A stretch of DNA of 18,500 bases from contig CAUZSN010000051.1 of the NCBI GenBank assembly GCA_963582345.1, positions 1 to 18,500 of the forward strand. The letters are read 5' to 3'. The position numbers were made by a program, and so were the translations under genes. The notes under the pieces are model-generated. The model had not been told where the DNA came from. It saw only the letters and a program-made list of their open reading frames with translations, and did not search any database. Position 1 is the stretch's first letter. The number at the start of each line of letters is the position of its first letter. Below are positions 8,386 to 16,186 of this stretch, piece after piece. This DNA is from CAUZSN01 sp963582345 (lineage in GTDB: Bacteria; Planctomycetota; Planctomycetia; Planctomycetales; Planctomycetaceae).

Positions 8386-8647
8386 AGCAACAAATCCTGA
8401 CTGATCCGACAAGTCATCGGATGCTGTCTACCACAGACGACATCCTTTCAAGTGTTTCCAAAGGCTACATCCAACAACTTTTTAAAGACACCGGGATTGT
8501 AATCAATCACAGAAGCACTGTGTATTGAGATGCCCATTCGATGGGTTCTGAATTAAAGAATTTCTATGGTACAGTCATTTGAACCGGATATTTTAAATAT
8601 GGCGATGCCATAAAGTTGAGCAATCTGGATGGGCTCCGTCGCGTCAT
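8386..8647. other. intergenic region upstream of YkgJ-hisS operon
   Basis: These 262 bases hold no credible gene. An AT-rich patch lies at 8586-8600 and the sequence is otherwise unremarkable. A promoter for the - strand operon is expected here, but no -35/-10 pair stands out. Confidence 0.35.
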
Positions 8648-8995
8648 TTAGTTAGTACTACTGTCATTGATTCCGGTGTCGGATCTTTTGGACGGTATGT
8701 CTGTCGGAACGCGGCGTTCCCATGGTTTGACGGTGATCAGGAAAGTTGCCAGCGCCACGGCCAGTGTCAGCAATGCAATTAAGACTCGGTACCACTGCAT
8801 CCTAACCTGTTTCTCCGCTGCCGCCGCTGATCGTTGTGCTGCTACTGGCTCATAATCAATTGTGGTGTTCCGAGCTGAGGAGCTATGCGACGCGTCTTGA
8901 AGTTTGACGCGTTTCTTTTCGATTTTGGTTTGTGCTTTGGCTGCCTTCTTAGCGAACTTGGCAGTATCTTTGTCCGCCGGTTTCGAGTCGTTCAT
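8648..8995 (-). CDS. small lysine-rich single-pass membrane protein, unknown function
   Basis: I do not recognise a family. The 115-residue product starts with a very basic Ala/Lys segment (residues 1-34, 'KFAKKAAKAQTKIEKKRVKL'), likely helical and able to form a coiled coil. A polar linker follows, then one clear membrane helix at residues 71-89 ('VLIALLTLAVALATFLITV'), and a short Ser/Asp-rich end of about 25 residues. Positive charge before the helix predicts N-terminus inside and C-terminus outside. The start is well supported by GGAG six bases before the ATG. It lies 262 bases upstream of the YkgJ-type gene on the same strand, so it is probably a separate unit. The basic tail might touch nucleic acid or acidic lipid, but this is conjecture. 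Confidence 0.75.
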   Translation of the reverse strand: MNDSKPADKDTAKFAKKAAKAQTKIEKKRVKLQDASHSSSARNTTIDYEPVAAQRSAAAAEKQVRMQWYRVLIALLTLAVALATFLITVKPWERRVPTDIPSKRSDTGINDSSTN

Positions 8996-9066
8996 CAGAT
9001 TCTCCAGAAATCAATCGAGCGGTTCGCATGGACGGTGCGAGATACAAACTCTTGATCTCGAGACTG

Positions 9067-9101
9067 CTGAGTCGTTGCCAGTTGTGTAACAGACGACTCA
9101 G
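9067..9101. promoter_or_regulatory. 9-bp inverted repeat upstream of small membrane-protein gene
   Basis: CTGAGTCGT (9067-9075) and ACGACTCAG (9093-9101) are exact reverse complements separated by 17 bases. The interval has a small inner GTT/AAC pair. It lies about 70 bases upstream of the - strand start at 8995, so it could be an operator or a 5' leader hairpin. No T tract flanks it. Confidence 0.3.
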
Positions 9102-9178
9102 GTGTCCGATTTAACATGACGAAATGCGCAAAACGTCTCTGGTCAAACGCCTCTCGCCGAGACAGATGTTGATCATGA

Positions 9179-9214
9179 TGTCGCCACAGAAATTGTCAAC
9201 CTAGTATGGCGACA
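9179..9214. repeat. 8-bp inverted repeat TGTCGCCA/TGGCGACA
   Basis: TGTCGCCA (9179-9186) pairs exactly with TGGCGACA (9207-9214) across a 20-base spacer. It lies in the divergent intergenic region. The function is unknown; it may be a regulator site or chance. Confidence 0.25.
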
Positions 9215-9547
9215 CTAACCAGGAAGCGCAGGTCGGAACAATCTTCGCGCAGTGCCAACTGATCGTAGTGACGACACGATTATTGCATTAAGGTCAAGGA
9301 ATACGACAGCGAACACGCTTGCCGCTCGGACATGAACTCGGTGGAGTATTGCCTGTGCTGAGTGTTTACGAAATCAACGACATCGAATGACTTACAGAAT
9401 TCGGATTGTTGTGCAACAGCTTCCGCTACACATGTTTTTTACAGACAGCACCGCGAGACTAGGTTCTGCGGTTGAATCGGTATGTGAGGAATTAGCTCGG
9501 CGACGACATGCTGACCGAACCTGTCACATGCGAACCGGCTACAGAAA

Positions 9548-9566
9548 GATGACGTCATCCGATGAC
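9548..9566. promoter_or_regulatory. 12-bp palindrome plus half-site before kinase gene
   Basis: GATGACGTCATC (9548-9559) is a perfect palindrome. After one base the half-site GATGAC recurs (9561-9566). It ends 15 bases before the annotated kinase ATG, a position where a bound protein could block transcription or where an RNA fold could affect initiation. Confidence 0.3.
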
Positions 9567-9581
9567 AACTGACTGGGCCCT

Positions 9582-12077
9582 ATGTCTGACCTTGCTGCGA
9601 AAGGGATCATTTGGGATAAACTGATCGTTCGCAAGATTTTCACAGCAGGAAAGGAATCCTGCATTTTGCTTGAATCGCCGTCAAAACAATTGCAGAAACT
9701 GCTTTTTGATCTGAAGCTGTGCTCTGTCAACGATTTACGGCGGTGTCGTCGGCGAGTCCGGCGGTTGGTACACGATCTGCCGGCCTTCGACAGCATCTGG
9801 ATTGATGCTCTGGTCCAGGCCCGCAAGCTGACGTCATTTCAGGCAAAGATTCTTGAATCAAAACATCCGAAAGATATACGCGTTGGTCCTTGCTTACTGG
9901 TCAATCGCTTAGGCACAGGCTTATCCGCCGCGACTTTTCTGGCGCGTCGAATCGACGGCAACGAACGTTGTGTGTTGAAGCAAATTGAAATTTCGTCTGA
10001 AACGGTTAAGCAGATCGAAGCCAATCTATTGGCACTGACTTCCACTGCCCGCGGACTTGCGCATCCGTCCCTAGTGGCTCCACATGCGTTCAACCGAGTT
10101 GATCGCGGACGGCTGGCGGCGATCAGCAGATATGTTCCCGGTCCGGAATTGTCCGAACTCGTCATCCGTCGCGGTCGATTTCCGTCAGCGGTTGCATTGG
10201 TCATTGGTCGTCAATTGCTTGACGGTCTGGCTGCGCTTGAATCGCGTGGTTTAGCGCACGGCGACATCAGAACGAAAAATGTGCGACTGACGTCGGCCGG
10301 TGTTTCGGTGCTGGTTGATGCGGGAATCGGCCCTGCCATTCAGCCAGAATTGGTAATCTATGCCGATGTGCCACCGGATCGATATGACGGAATTGCTCCA
10401 GAGCTGATTGGAATGGGCAAGCGTGCGAACTCGGCGTCTGATTTGTATGCGATCGGGTGTCTGTTGTGGCACTTGTTAGCCGGACGTCCCCCATTTCCGA
10501 TCGGTGATCCGTTGGCAAGATTGGCCGCTCATCAAACTCGATCGATTCAGGACGTGCGTCAGTGGGCCCCTGACACGCCAGAATTTTTGGCAGAAGCCAT
10601 CCAATGGTTCACGATTCGCGATCCGTCACAGCGGCCGCAGTCAGCGCGAGAGGCGCTGATGGGGTTGGGTCCGCCGAGTCGCTGGGACCGCCGACGGTTG
10701 GAAAAATTTCGAGTGATGTTCAACACTAGTGCGCCTCGCGTTCCAGCGCATTTGTCGCCCAGTTCCAGCAGGTGGCCGTTTTTGTTGGCGGCGTTGTGCG
10801 TGGTTTCGGGAGCTGTACTGACACTGTTCGATCACGGAGCACGGAGCCACTTCCTGCACATCGTATCTCAGGTCTCTGACGTCTTACCGGCAGTCGGCAT
10901 GACTTCGAGCGTTAATTCAAAACTAGGCGCAACCCGGTCGTATGGAGCCGAAACTCCAACCATTCTTGCAAGCGGAACAAACGAGAAACTACGATCGATT
11001 CCCGCACCGAATGCCGAGGGAGTCATCTTTCTTGAACCCGGAAGTTCTTACCGTGTGGCGGAAATCTCGCACGTTGGTGCGCTGGTGATTCGAAGCGTCG
11101 CTACGCAGAAAGTTTTGGACAACCACGGGCTGATTCGACTGGCAGAGATTGTGGTGACCGACACGCCGCTAAAAGTTTGCACCGAGCAACTGACCGTCGA
11201 GGGTGTTCATTTTCGAAGCACGTTGTCGACACCTACAGTCCCAGACACTCTGCTCCTGGTCCAGGCCCAGAACGTTACCATTCGCCAATGCCGATTCCAA
11301 ACAGCTTTGAATGACTTGGCCAGTGATCCGCATGTGGCAGGTCGGTGCCCAGTCGCCTTAGTCTGGAAGTCCATTGATCCGAATGAACACAGCGGCCGAA
11401 ATTTGCTTCTAAAGGATTCAATCTTTATAGGCAGCAGTTCAGTTGTGTACTCGGTGGATGCGCCACAAGAGGTACGCTGTTTAAACTGCTTAAAAGTGGG
11501 ACCTGGAGCATTTCTTAGCCTTGGACCGAATGCTATGGTCAAAGGCGACATCAGCGTCAAACTACAATCGCTGACATTACGCCAGGCGGGGGCCTTGCTG
11601 CGCATGACGGCTAGGAAAACTTCGATGGGCGAGAAAAAACTCAACAGTGCGAAGTCTTTTTGCCAGATCGTGATCGATGCCGACGACTGCGTTTTTGACC
11701 TGGATCATTCGAATGTGGCTTTGTTCGAATGGAGCGGGACGCCTCCGTTGACCGATCAGCTCAAGTTAATCCAAATGAACGGCAAAGGATCGTTAGCCAA
11801 CCCGGAACTGATCGTAGCCGCGTGGATGGACCCAATGAACGGTCAACGAACTATAATGGACAGCAACGCTGTACAAGTTGAAGGTATTTCGACCGGACCA
11901 TTTCAGTTCGTTGGACCGGCAGGTTCGAGTGTACAAGATTCGGCCATTAAAACACACCAGGCCCCACGGCGCAGCTCGTCGGACCCACCTGGGATTGATG
12001 TGTCCCGGCTGCCGCGTACGAAGGAATCCGAAGAGTCAGCGCGGAAGTCCGCGGACAATCGTCCCGTTGACGATTGA
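9582..12077 (+). CDS. membrane-anchored atypical Ser/Thr protein kinase with beta-helix-like ectodomain
   Basis: An 831-residue receptor-like kinase. Residues about 70-95 ('WIDALVQARKLTSFQAKIL') match a segment I recall preceding planctomycete kinase domains. The kinase spans about 101-363: glycine loop 'LGTGLSAATFLARR' (110-123), ATP-site K133 in 'CVLKQIE', catalytic loop 'HGDIRTKN' (226-233, D228 and N233 kept, HRD changed to HGD), 'VDAG' (245-248) in place of DFG, 'APE' (272-274) and 'SDLYAIGCLLWHLLAGRPPF' (286-305). One membrane helix follows at about 398-416. The remaining 415 residues, outside the membrane, contain repeated short strands such as 'LTVEGVHFRSTL' and 'VTIRQCRF', typical of right-handed beta-helix folds. 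The final 40 residues are polar and disordered. The ATG at 9582 has no Shine-Dalgarno; an in-frame TTG at 9666 has AAGGA ten bases upstream and may be the real start. pyrB follows after 154 bases with no evident functional link. Confidence 0.88.
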   Translation: MSDLAAKGIIWDKLIVRKIFTAGKESCILLESPSKQLQKLLFDLKLCSVNDLRRCRRRVRRLVHDLPAFDSIWIDALVQARKLTSFQAKILESKHPKDIRVGPCLLVNRLGTGLSAATFLARRIDGNERCVLKQIEISSETVKQIEANLLALTSTARGLAHPSLVAPHAFNRVDRGRLAAISRYVPGPELSELVIRRGRFPSAVALVIGRQLLDGLAALESRGLAHGDIRTKNVRLTSAGVSVLVDAGIGPAIQPELVIYADVPPDRYDGIAPELIGMGKRANSASDLYAIGCLLWHLLAGRPPFPIGDPLARLAAHQTRSIQDVRQWAPDTPEFLAEAIQWFTIRDPSQRPQSAREALMGLGPPSRWDRRRLEKFRVMFNTSAPRVPAHLSPSSSRWPFLLAALCVVSGAVLTLFDHGARSHFLHIVSQVSDVLPAVGMTSSVNSKLGATRSYGAETPTILASGTNEKLRSIPAPNAEGVIFLEPGSSYRVAEISHVGALVIRSVATQKVLDNHGLIRLAEIVVTDTPLKVCTEQLTVEGVHFRSTLSTPTVPDTLLLVQAQNVTIRQCRFQTALNDLASDPHVAGRCPVALVWKSIDPNEHSGRNLLLKDSIFIGSSSVVYSVDAPQEVRCLNCLKVGPGAFLSLGPNAMVKGDISVKLQSLTLRQAGALLRMTARKTSMGEKKLNSAKSFCQIVIDADDCVFDLDHSNVALFEWSGTPPLTDQLKLIQMNGKGSLANPELIVAAWMDPMNGQRTIMDSNAVQVEGISTGPFQFVGPAGSSVQDSAIKTHQAPRRSSSDPPGIDVSRLPRTKESEESARKSADNRPVDD
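9645..9668 (+). promoter_or_regulatory. alternative kinase start (TTG) with strong ribosome site
   Basis: AAGGA (9651-9655) lies ten bases before an in-frame TTG at 9666. The same purine run sits in the loop of a GCAGGA (9645-9650) / TCCTGC (9657-9662) hairpin that could mask it. Starting here would drop 28 residues with no recognisable domain. Confidence 0.35.
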
Positions 12078-12231
12078 ACCCCGCAACGGTGATTGATACG
12101 ATCGATGATGTTGGCAGTCAGTGTGATTGGATGCCCGCACCGCTGGATTTCGGACTGCCTACGACCGCTCCTTTAGAATACAGTAGGGCTGCGCAGGCAG
12201 CCGATGCACTTGGGATCAACTTCCTTAGATC

Positions 12232-13206
12232 ATGAGCACAGAATCAGACCGGGAGACCTCGACTAAGGGTCCTTGGACGAAGAAGCACTTATTGGGTCTG
12301 GAAGACCTGAGTGCTGATGAGATCACATTGATTCTGGATCAGGCAGCGGAATTCAAGCTGCTGGCCACGGCAGGCAAGGTGAAACTGGACGCCCTTTCCG
12401 GGACGGTGGTGGCGAATTTATTTTTTGAGCCTTCGACTCGCACACGAACGAGTTTCAGTCTAGCCGCGAAACGTCTGAGTGCGGACACGGTGGATTTTTC
12501 GTCGTCTGGGAGCAGTCTTACCAAGGGCGAAACATTTATCGACACGGCGCGAAATATTGAAGCGATGGGAGTCGATCAGGTCGTTGTTCGACACAGCACG
12601 TCCGGCACGCCTCACCTGTTGGCTAAGCATTTGAACGCTAGTGTGTTGAATGCCGGAGACGGTACGCACGAGCATCCGACGCAGGGACTTTTGGATATCT
12701 TCACGATTCGCGAACATCGAAAAAGGATCGCAGGGCTGACCGTGGCGTTGGTCGGCGATATTCTTCACAGCCGAGTTGCCCGGTCGAATATTTGGGGACT
12801 CACTAAACTCGGCGCACGCGTCATCGTTTGTGGCCCGTCAACATTGATTCCTCCGCATATTGAAAAGCTTGGCGTCGAAGTCTCGAACAATTTTGATAAA
12901 ATTTTGGGTGAAACCGACTGCATTAATCTGCTGCGTATTCAGTTCGAAAGGCAGCGAGGTGCATTTTTTCCGTCGATTCGTGAATACGCGCACTTCTTCG
13001 GAATGACTGCCGACCGGATCCGCTCGGCCAAGTCGGACGTGTTGATTCTGGCCCCAGGTCCGATCAACCGAGGAGTTGAACTGACGCCCGATGTAGCCGA
13101 CGGCAGCCATTCGGTCATTCTGGATCAAGTCACCAACGGATTGGTTATTCGCATGGCGTGTCTGTTTTTGCTGCACCAATGTCGTCAAAACAAAATCCAA
13201 AGCTAG
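12232..13206 (+). CDS. pyrB: aspartate carbamoyltransferase catalytic chain
   Basis: Second step of pyrimidine synthesis: carbamoyl phosphate plus aspartate gives N-carbamoyl-aspartate. The 324-residue protein carries the carbamoyl-phosphate loop 'FFEPSTRTRTSF' (64-75), the neighbouring-subunit loop 'SLTKGET' (95-101), 'HPTQ' (148-151), 'GDILHSRVARS' (175-185), the aspartate-side 'LLRIQFER' (233-240) and 'PGPINRGVEL' (275-284). All catalytic signatures look intact. Length is normal for a catalytic chain with no fused regulatory domain, and no pyrI is adjacent. The ATG has no obvious Shine-Dalgarno. pyrC begins five bases after the stop, so the two are almost certainly translated from one message, fitting a PyrB-PyrC complex. 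Confidence 0.96.
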   Translation: MSTESDRETSTKGPWTKKHLLGLEDLSADEITLILDQAAEFKLLATAGKVKLDALSGTVVANLFFEPSTRTRTSFSLAAKRLSADTVDFSSSGSSLTKGETFIDTARNIEAMGVDQVVVRHSTSGTPHLLAKHLNASVLNAGDGTHEHPTQGLLDIFTIREHRKRIAGLTVALVGDILHSRVARSNIWGLTKLGARVIVCGPSTLIPPHIEKLGVEVSNNFDKILGETDCINLLRIQFERQRGAFFPSIREYAHFFGMTADRIRSAKSDVLILAPGPINRGVELTPDVADGSHSVILDQVTNGLVIRMACLFLLHQCRQNKIQS

Positions 13207-13211
13207 CAAAT

Positions 13212-14507
13212 ATGAGCACCACACTGATTCGGGGAGGACGGATTGTCGATCCTAGTCAAGACATTGACAGGGTAGCAAATCTATTCCTGCGAGATGATAA
13301 GGTCGTGGCAATAGACGATGCCACAGCCGTTGCCGATCACTTGGTCGATGCCAGTGGTTTGGTTGTGTGCCCTGGTCTGATCGACATGCACGTTTCATTG
13401 CGCGAGCCTGGGGATGAGAAGGACGAAACGATTTCGTCGGGTACGGCAGCCGCTTTGGCGGGTGGCATGACCAGCGTCGTCTGTATGCCCGACACTTCTC
13501 CAGTGGTCGACAATCGGGCCGCCGTGGAATTCGTCCAGTTGCAGAGCGACCGGGCTGGACATTGCCATGTCTTTCCCTTGGGTGCAGTAACAAAGAATCA
13601 TGCAGGGAAAGAGTTGGCCGAAATCGGCCAATTGGTGGAAGGCGGAGCGGTCGCCTTCACCGACGCCAAGAATCCGGTTGCCGATGCCGAGATTATGCGT
13701 CGCGCTCTGGAATACACGCGGATGTTCAATTGTCCGATCTTCAATCATCCCCAGGTTCCCGAATTGGTCGCTGACGGCGTAATGCACGAGGGGCAGTATT
13801 CGACTTTCTTGGGTCTTCGAGGCATGCCAGCTGCTGCTGAAGATATCATGGTCGGGCGCGATATTGCGCTGGCTGAAATGGCGGACGGCCGTCTGCACCT
13901 GATGACAATTTCTACAGCAGGAAGCGTCGATCAAATTCGGCGGGCCAAGGCTCGAAATGTCCGTGTCACCGCCGAAGTTACACCGCAACACCTAGCACTG
14001 ACCGATGCCGAATTGCAAACATTCGATTCCAATTGCAAGGTCGATCCGCCGCTGCGAAGTCAGCAGCACATTGATGCGTTAGTCGAAGGACTGAAGGATG
14101 GGACGATCGACGTCATCTGTTCGGATCATCAGCCGTACGCAGTCGAGAAAAAGGACCGTGAACTGGACCAGGCTCCGTTTGGTATCGTCGGAATGGAAAC
14201 GCTGCTGCCAATTTGCATTAAGACCCTGATCGAACCGGGGCACCTGAGCTGGTCGGAATTGATCGCTAAATTGACGATCAGTCCGGCTTCAATTTTAGGC
14301 ATTCAAAAAGGAACGCTCCGTCCTGGCGCCGACGCTGATGTCACGCTGATCGACCCCAAAGCCCAGTGGACGATCGATGCTGGCAAGTTCTGCTCAAAAA
14401 GCCGAAACACTCCGTTCGCCGGATGGGAAGTCTGCGGCAGGGCTCACACGGTGATCGTCAGTGGACACGTGCGCTACCGATCGAATGGTGGATGTCATCA
14501 GAAATGA
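13212..14507 (+). CDS. pyrC: dihydroorotase-like protein, probably non-catalytic PyrC'
   Basis: Amidohydrolase of the class I dihydroorotase family by overall sequence ('LIRGGRIVDP', 'CPGLIDMHVSLREPG', 'TSGTAAALAGGMTSVVCMP'-like region, 'NTPFAGW'). Key metal ligands are altered. The HxH motif reads H60-V-S62. The usual 'F(S/T)DDG' reads 'FTDAKNP' (149-154). The usual 'HVST' His is T232 in 'LMTISTAGSV'. 'TPHHL' is 'TPQHL' (257-261). H179 and the catalytic-type D305 ('CSDHQPY') remain. This resembles the inactive PyrC' of Pseudomonas, which is needed to assemble PyrB but has no dihydroorotase activity. I infer the same here, with an active enzyme encoded elsewhere. The ATG at 13212 fits the family N-terminus; a GTG at 13158 and an ATG at 13179 in frame would overlap pyrB. 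Confidence 0.93.
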   Translation: MSTTLIRGGRIVDPSQDIDRVANLFLRDDKVVAIDDATAVADHLVDASGLVVCPGLIDMHVSLREPGDEKDETISSGTAAALAGGMTSVVCMPDTSPVVDNRAAVEFVQLQSDRAGHCHVFPLGAVTKNHAGKELAEIGQLVEGGAVAFTDAKNPVADAEIMRRALEYTRMFNCPIFNHPQVPELVADGVMHEGQYSTFLGLRGMPAAAEDIMVGRDIALAEMADGRLHLMTISTAGSVDQIRRAKARNVRVTAEVTPQHLALTDAELQTFDSNCKVDPPLRSQQHIDALVEGLKDGTIDVICSDHQPYAVEKKDRELDQAPFGIVGMETLLPICIKTLIEPGHLSWSELIAKLTISPASILGIQKGTLRPGADADVTLIDPKAQWTIDAGKFCSKSRNTPFAGWEVCGRAHTVIVSGHVRYRSNGGCHQK

Positions 14508-14594
14508 TACCGGGGTTGAGCCGGTCGGTTCTCGATCCGTGTTCCAAAGGCTTTGGGAAGACACGAAAACTCATTGAAATGATGGGTCAAGCTA
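14508..14594. other. convergent junction between pyrC and small unknown gene
   Basis: These 87 bases separate two convergent genes. A short ACCGG/CCGGT pair with a 7-base loop begins right after the pyrC stop, without a T run. No strong bidirectional terminator is visible. Confidence 0.3.
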
Positions 14595-14945
14595 TCAAAT
14601 TTCGATAATTTTCTCCACTGCAGCGTCGATCGCTGTGACATACCGGTTCAACTTGTCGGAAAGCTGTTTGCTGAAGTCCTCGCTATCGAGGAGTTGGCTG
14701 GATTGGTTGCGGACAGTGACGTCATGAATCCTTTTCTCGTCGTTAGCGTAGAAGTCTACCTTCACAAAATCGTTTAACTGTTTAACTTTTGGAATAAAAC
14801 CTCTTTTCATGTGGTCAATCAGGTCGCGAGTCAATCGGTCAGCGTCGGTCAACAGTTCACGTAACGGCAGATGTTCGACAGGTCGGTCAGCCACGGTTTT
14901 CCCCAAAGATGAAGAAGTCTGCTCTCGCCTCTTCATTAGACACAT
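14595..14945 (-). CDS. small protein of unknown function downstream of ftsQ
   Basis: Not recognised. The 116-residue product is soluble, charged and mostly helical by eye. A basic start ('MCLMKRREQ') and a linker are followed by 'LRELLTDADRLTRDLIDHMK', a central 'VKVDFYANDEKRIHDVTVRN' segment that looks like a short beta hairpin, and a C-terminal amphipathic helix ('LSDKLNRYVTAIDAAVEKII') that could form a coiled coil. It begins 40 bases after the ftsQ stop on the same strand and may share its message. An alternative start is the ATG at 14936. Neither start has a clear Shine-Dalgarno, which lowers confidence. In many bacteria ftsA and ftsZ occupy this place; nothing here resembles either. Confidence 0.6.
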   Translation of the reverse strand: MCLMKRREQTSSSLGKTVADRPVEHLPLRELLTDADRLTRDLIDHMKRGFIPKVKQLNDFVKVDFYANDEKRIHDVTVRNQSSQLLDSEDFSKQLSDKLNRYVTAIDAAVEKIIEI

Positions 14946-14985
14946 AATTGGTGTTGTGGGTCAAGTTTTAACCGTTACGGTTGCT

Positions 14986-15930
14986 TTACCGTAGCAGCCG
15001 AGAATTACGCAGGCTCAGTGGTCGTCGCGTGATTTCCTGCCAATGGCGAATGTCGATTTCGTATGGACCGTGGGGATGGTCAAAGCCGTCAAAAGCGGTG
15101 AGGTATTTGTGCAGCCGATCGATCTTTTTATCGGCGGAGAGTTCTTCCGGATGACGTGTCCCGGGCGTGCGACCCCAAATGATCCGCGAGCCACCTTCGG
15201 TCACAAGGTCATAGATTAGTTCTTCAGAGTTGACATTCGCTTTCGTTCTACGCGGAACGCGAATGGCTGCTAGTCCGAATTCTCTCCATAACGAGACACC
15301 GTCATTCGTTGACGCTAATACGTTCGCCAATCGCGCTGCCCCGATGACGGTTGCGTCTCCCCAACTCGTCCCCGCAGGTCCTTGTGGCATTGATGGAACG
15401 TTTAGAATTAGCGGATAGCAACTCATGCCCGCGACAGAGAAATCAGCAGGTGGTAGCAGCACGCCGTTCGCATCAATGGGATACGTTCCCTGTTTCACTT
15501 GCACCATTGCCACTGGCCGACGATACTGCAATTCGACTTGGATTCTGGCCGGAAACGATTTTTGGACGCAGACGACTTCGGCCACCCACGGATGAATCTC
15601 AAATGCTTCGGCAATCTCCCTTGTGAGGTTCGTTTCCAAAAGCGAAACTTCCTGCGGCAGAGCCTTGCAATCGACAACCTGCTGGACTAAATCGGGCGGA
15701 ACCCAGTGCGGTGCGCTGTTGATTTCTATGTTCGAAGTTTTGAAACGGTACTCGACACGCTGACTCAGATCCGGCAGCGATTGCTTTACAAGTGGAATAA
15801 CAACCGTTGAGGACACCGCAATCGCCAGCAACAGCAACATGCGAGGACGTAACAGAAACTCAGATAATCGTCCACGGCTAGTTTTAGAACTGTCCACCTT
15901 CGCGCTTTGGGTGTTTATTGTCGGTGCCAT
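14986..15930 (-). CDS. ftsQ: FtsQ-like cell division protein with POTRA domain
   Basis: Bitopic inner-membrane division protein that, in other bacteria, bridges early division proteins and the septal wall machinery through FtsB/FtsL. The 314-residue product has a 30-residue cytoplasmic tail, one membrane helix ('MLLLLAIAVSSTVVIPLV', 31-48) and a periplasmic POTRA domain (about 66-136) ending in 'SFPARIQVELQYRRPVAMV'. A beta-type domain follows ('YPIDANGVLLP', 150-160, is the usual FtsQ 'D..G..' turn). Length is slightly above the family norm. The assignment rests on topology, the POTRA-like pattern and its place after murC-murB-ddl; overall identity would be low. The ATG has only a weak AAAGAAA ribosome site. 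A folded segment and a probable terminator lie between it and ddl. Confidence 0.85.
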   Translation of the reverse strand: MAPTINTQSAKVDSSKTSRGRLSEFLLRPRMLLLLAIAVSSTVVIPLVKQSLPDLSQRVEYRFKTSNIEINSAPHWVPPDLVQQVVDCKALPQEVSLLETNLTREIAEAFEIHPWVAEVVCVQKSFPARIQVELQYRRPVAMVQVKQGTYPIDANGVLLPPADFSVAGMSCYPLILNVPSMPQGPAGTSWGDATVIGAARLANVLASTNDGVSLWREFGLAAIRVPRRTKANVNSEELIYDLVTEGGSRIIWGRTPGTRHPEELSADKKIDRLHKYLTAFDGFDHPHGPYEIDIRHWQEITRRPLSLRNSRLLR

Positions 15931-15957
15931 AAAGTCGAATCGTTTCTTTCGAGTGAC

Positions 15958-16028
15958 AGCTGACAGGGTGTTCCGGAATTCCCAACCAGGAAGGGTGGGG
16001 CTCCTGCGGAGGAGCCGAAATGTCAGCT
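15958..16028. promoter_or_regulatory. nested inverted repeats upstream of ftsQ
   Basis: An outer pair AGCTGACA (15958-15965) / TGTCAGCT (16021-16028) encloses an inner perfect hairpin GGCTCCT (15999-16005) / AGGAGCC (16010-16016) with a four-base loop. The block lies 28-98 bases before the ftsQ start on the - strand, so it would be in the ftsQ leader. No T tract follows in the ftsQ direction, so a leader structure or binding site is more likely than a terminator. Confidence 0.35.
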
Positions 16029-16186
16029 CAACAGGAGCCTTGTCATCCTTGGTTTCATCAATGAGGTGAATGTGAGGACACGTTCTTCCACAGCGTGGTT
16101 TGCTAAAATTGCACCATTACGCACGCGACATCACCTTCATGGCTATTGATCGACACAGTCTTATCGCGAGATTTTCACTCGTTCGA

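Larger units (their letters stand above)
8996..9581. other. 586-base gene-free region between divergent genes
   Basis: No convincing coding frame on either strand; the longest short frames have no recognisable content. It separates the - strand membrane-protein gene from the + strand kinase gene, so it should hold both promoters. Features seen are a 9-bp inverted repeat (9067-9101), an 8-bp inverted repeat (9179-9214) and a 12-bp palindrome with an extra half-site (9548-9566) just before the kinase gene. A stretch near 9319-9375 reads like decayed coding sequence in one frame, but I could not identify it. Confidence 0.5.

Noticed and set aside
9387..9572. + strand frame of 61 codons before the kinase
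   Set aside because: No Shine-Dalgarno, no hydrophobic or domain pattern, and it spans the palindrome region.
13395..13991. Long - strand frame opposite pyrC
   Set aside because: It is antisense to a clear amidohydrolase gene, with no family match recognised.
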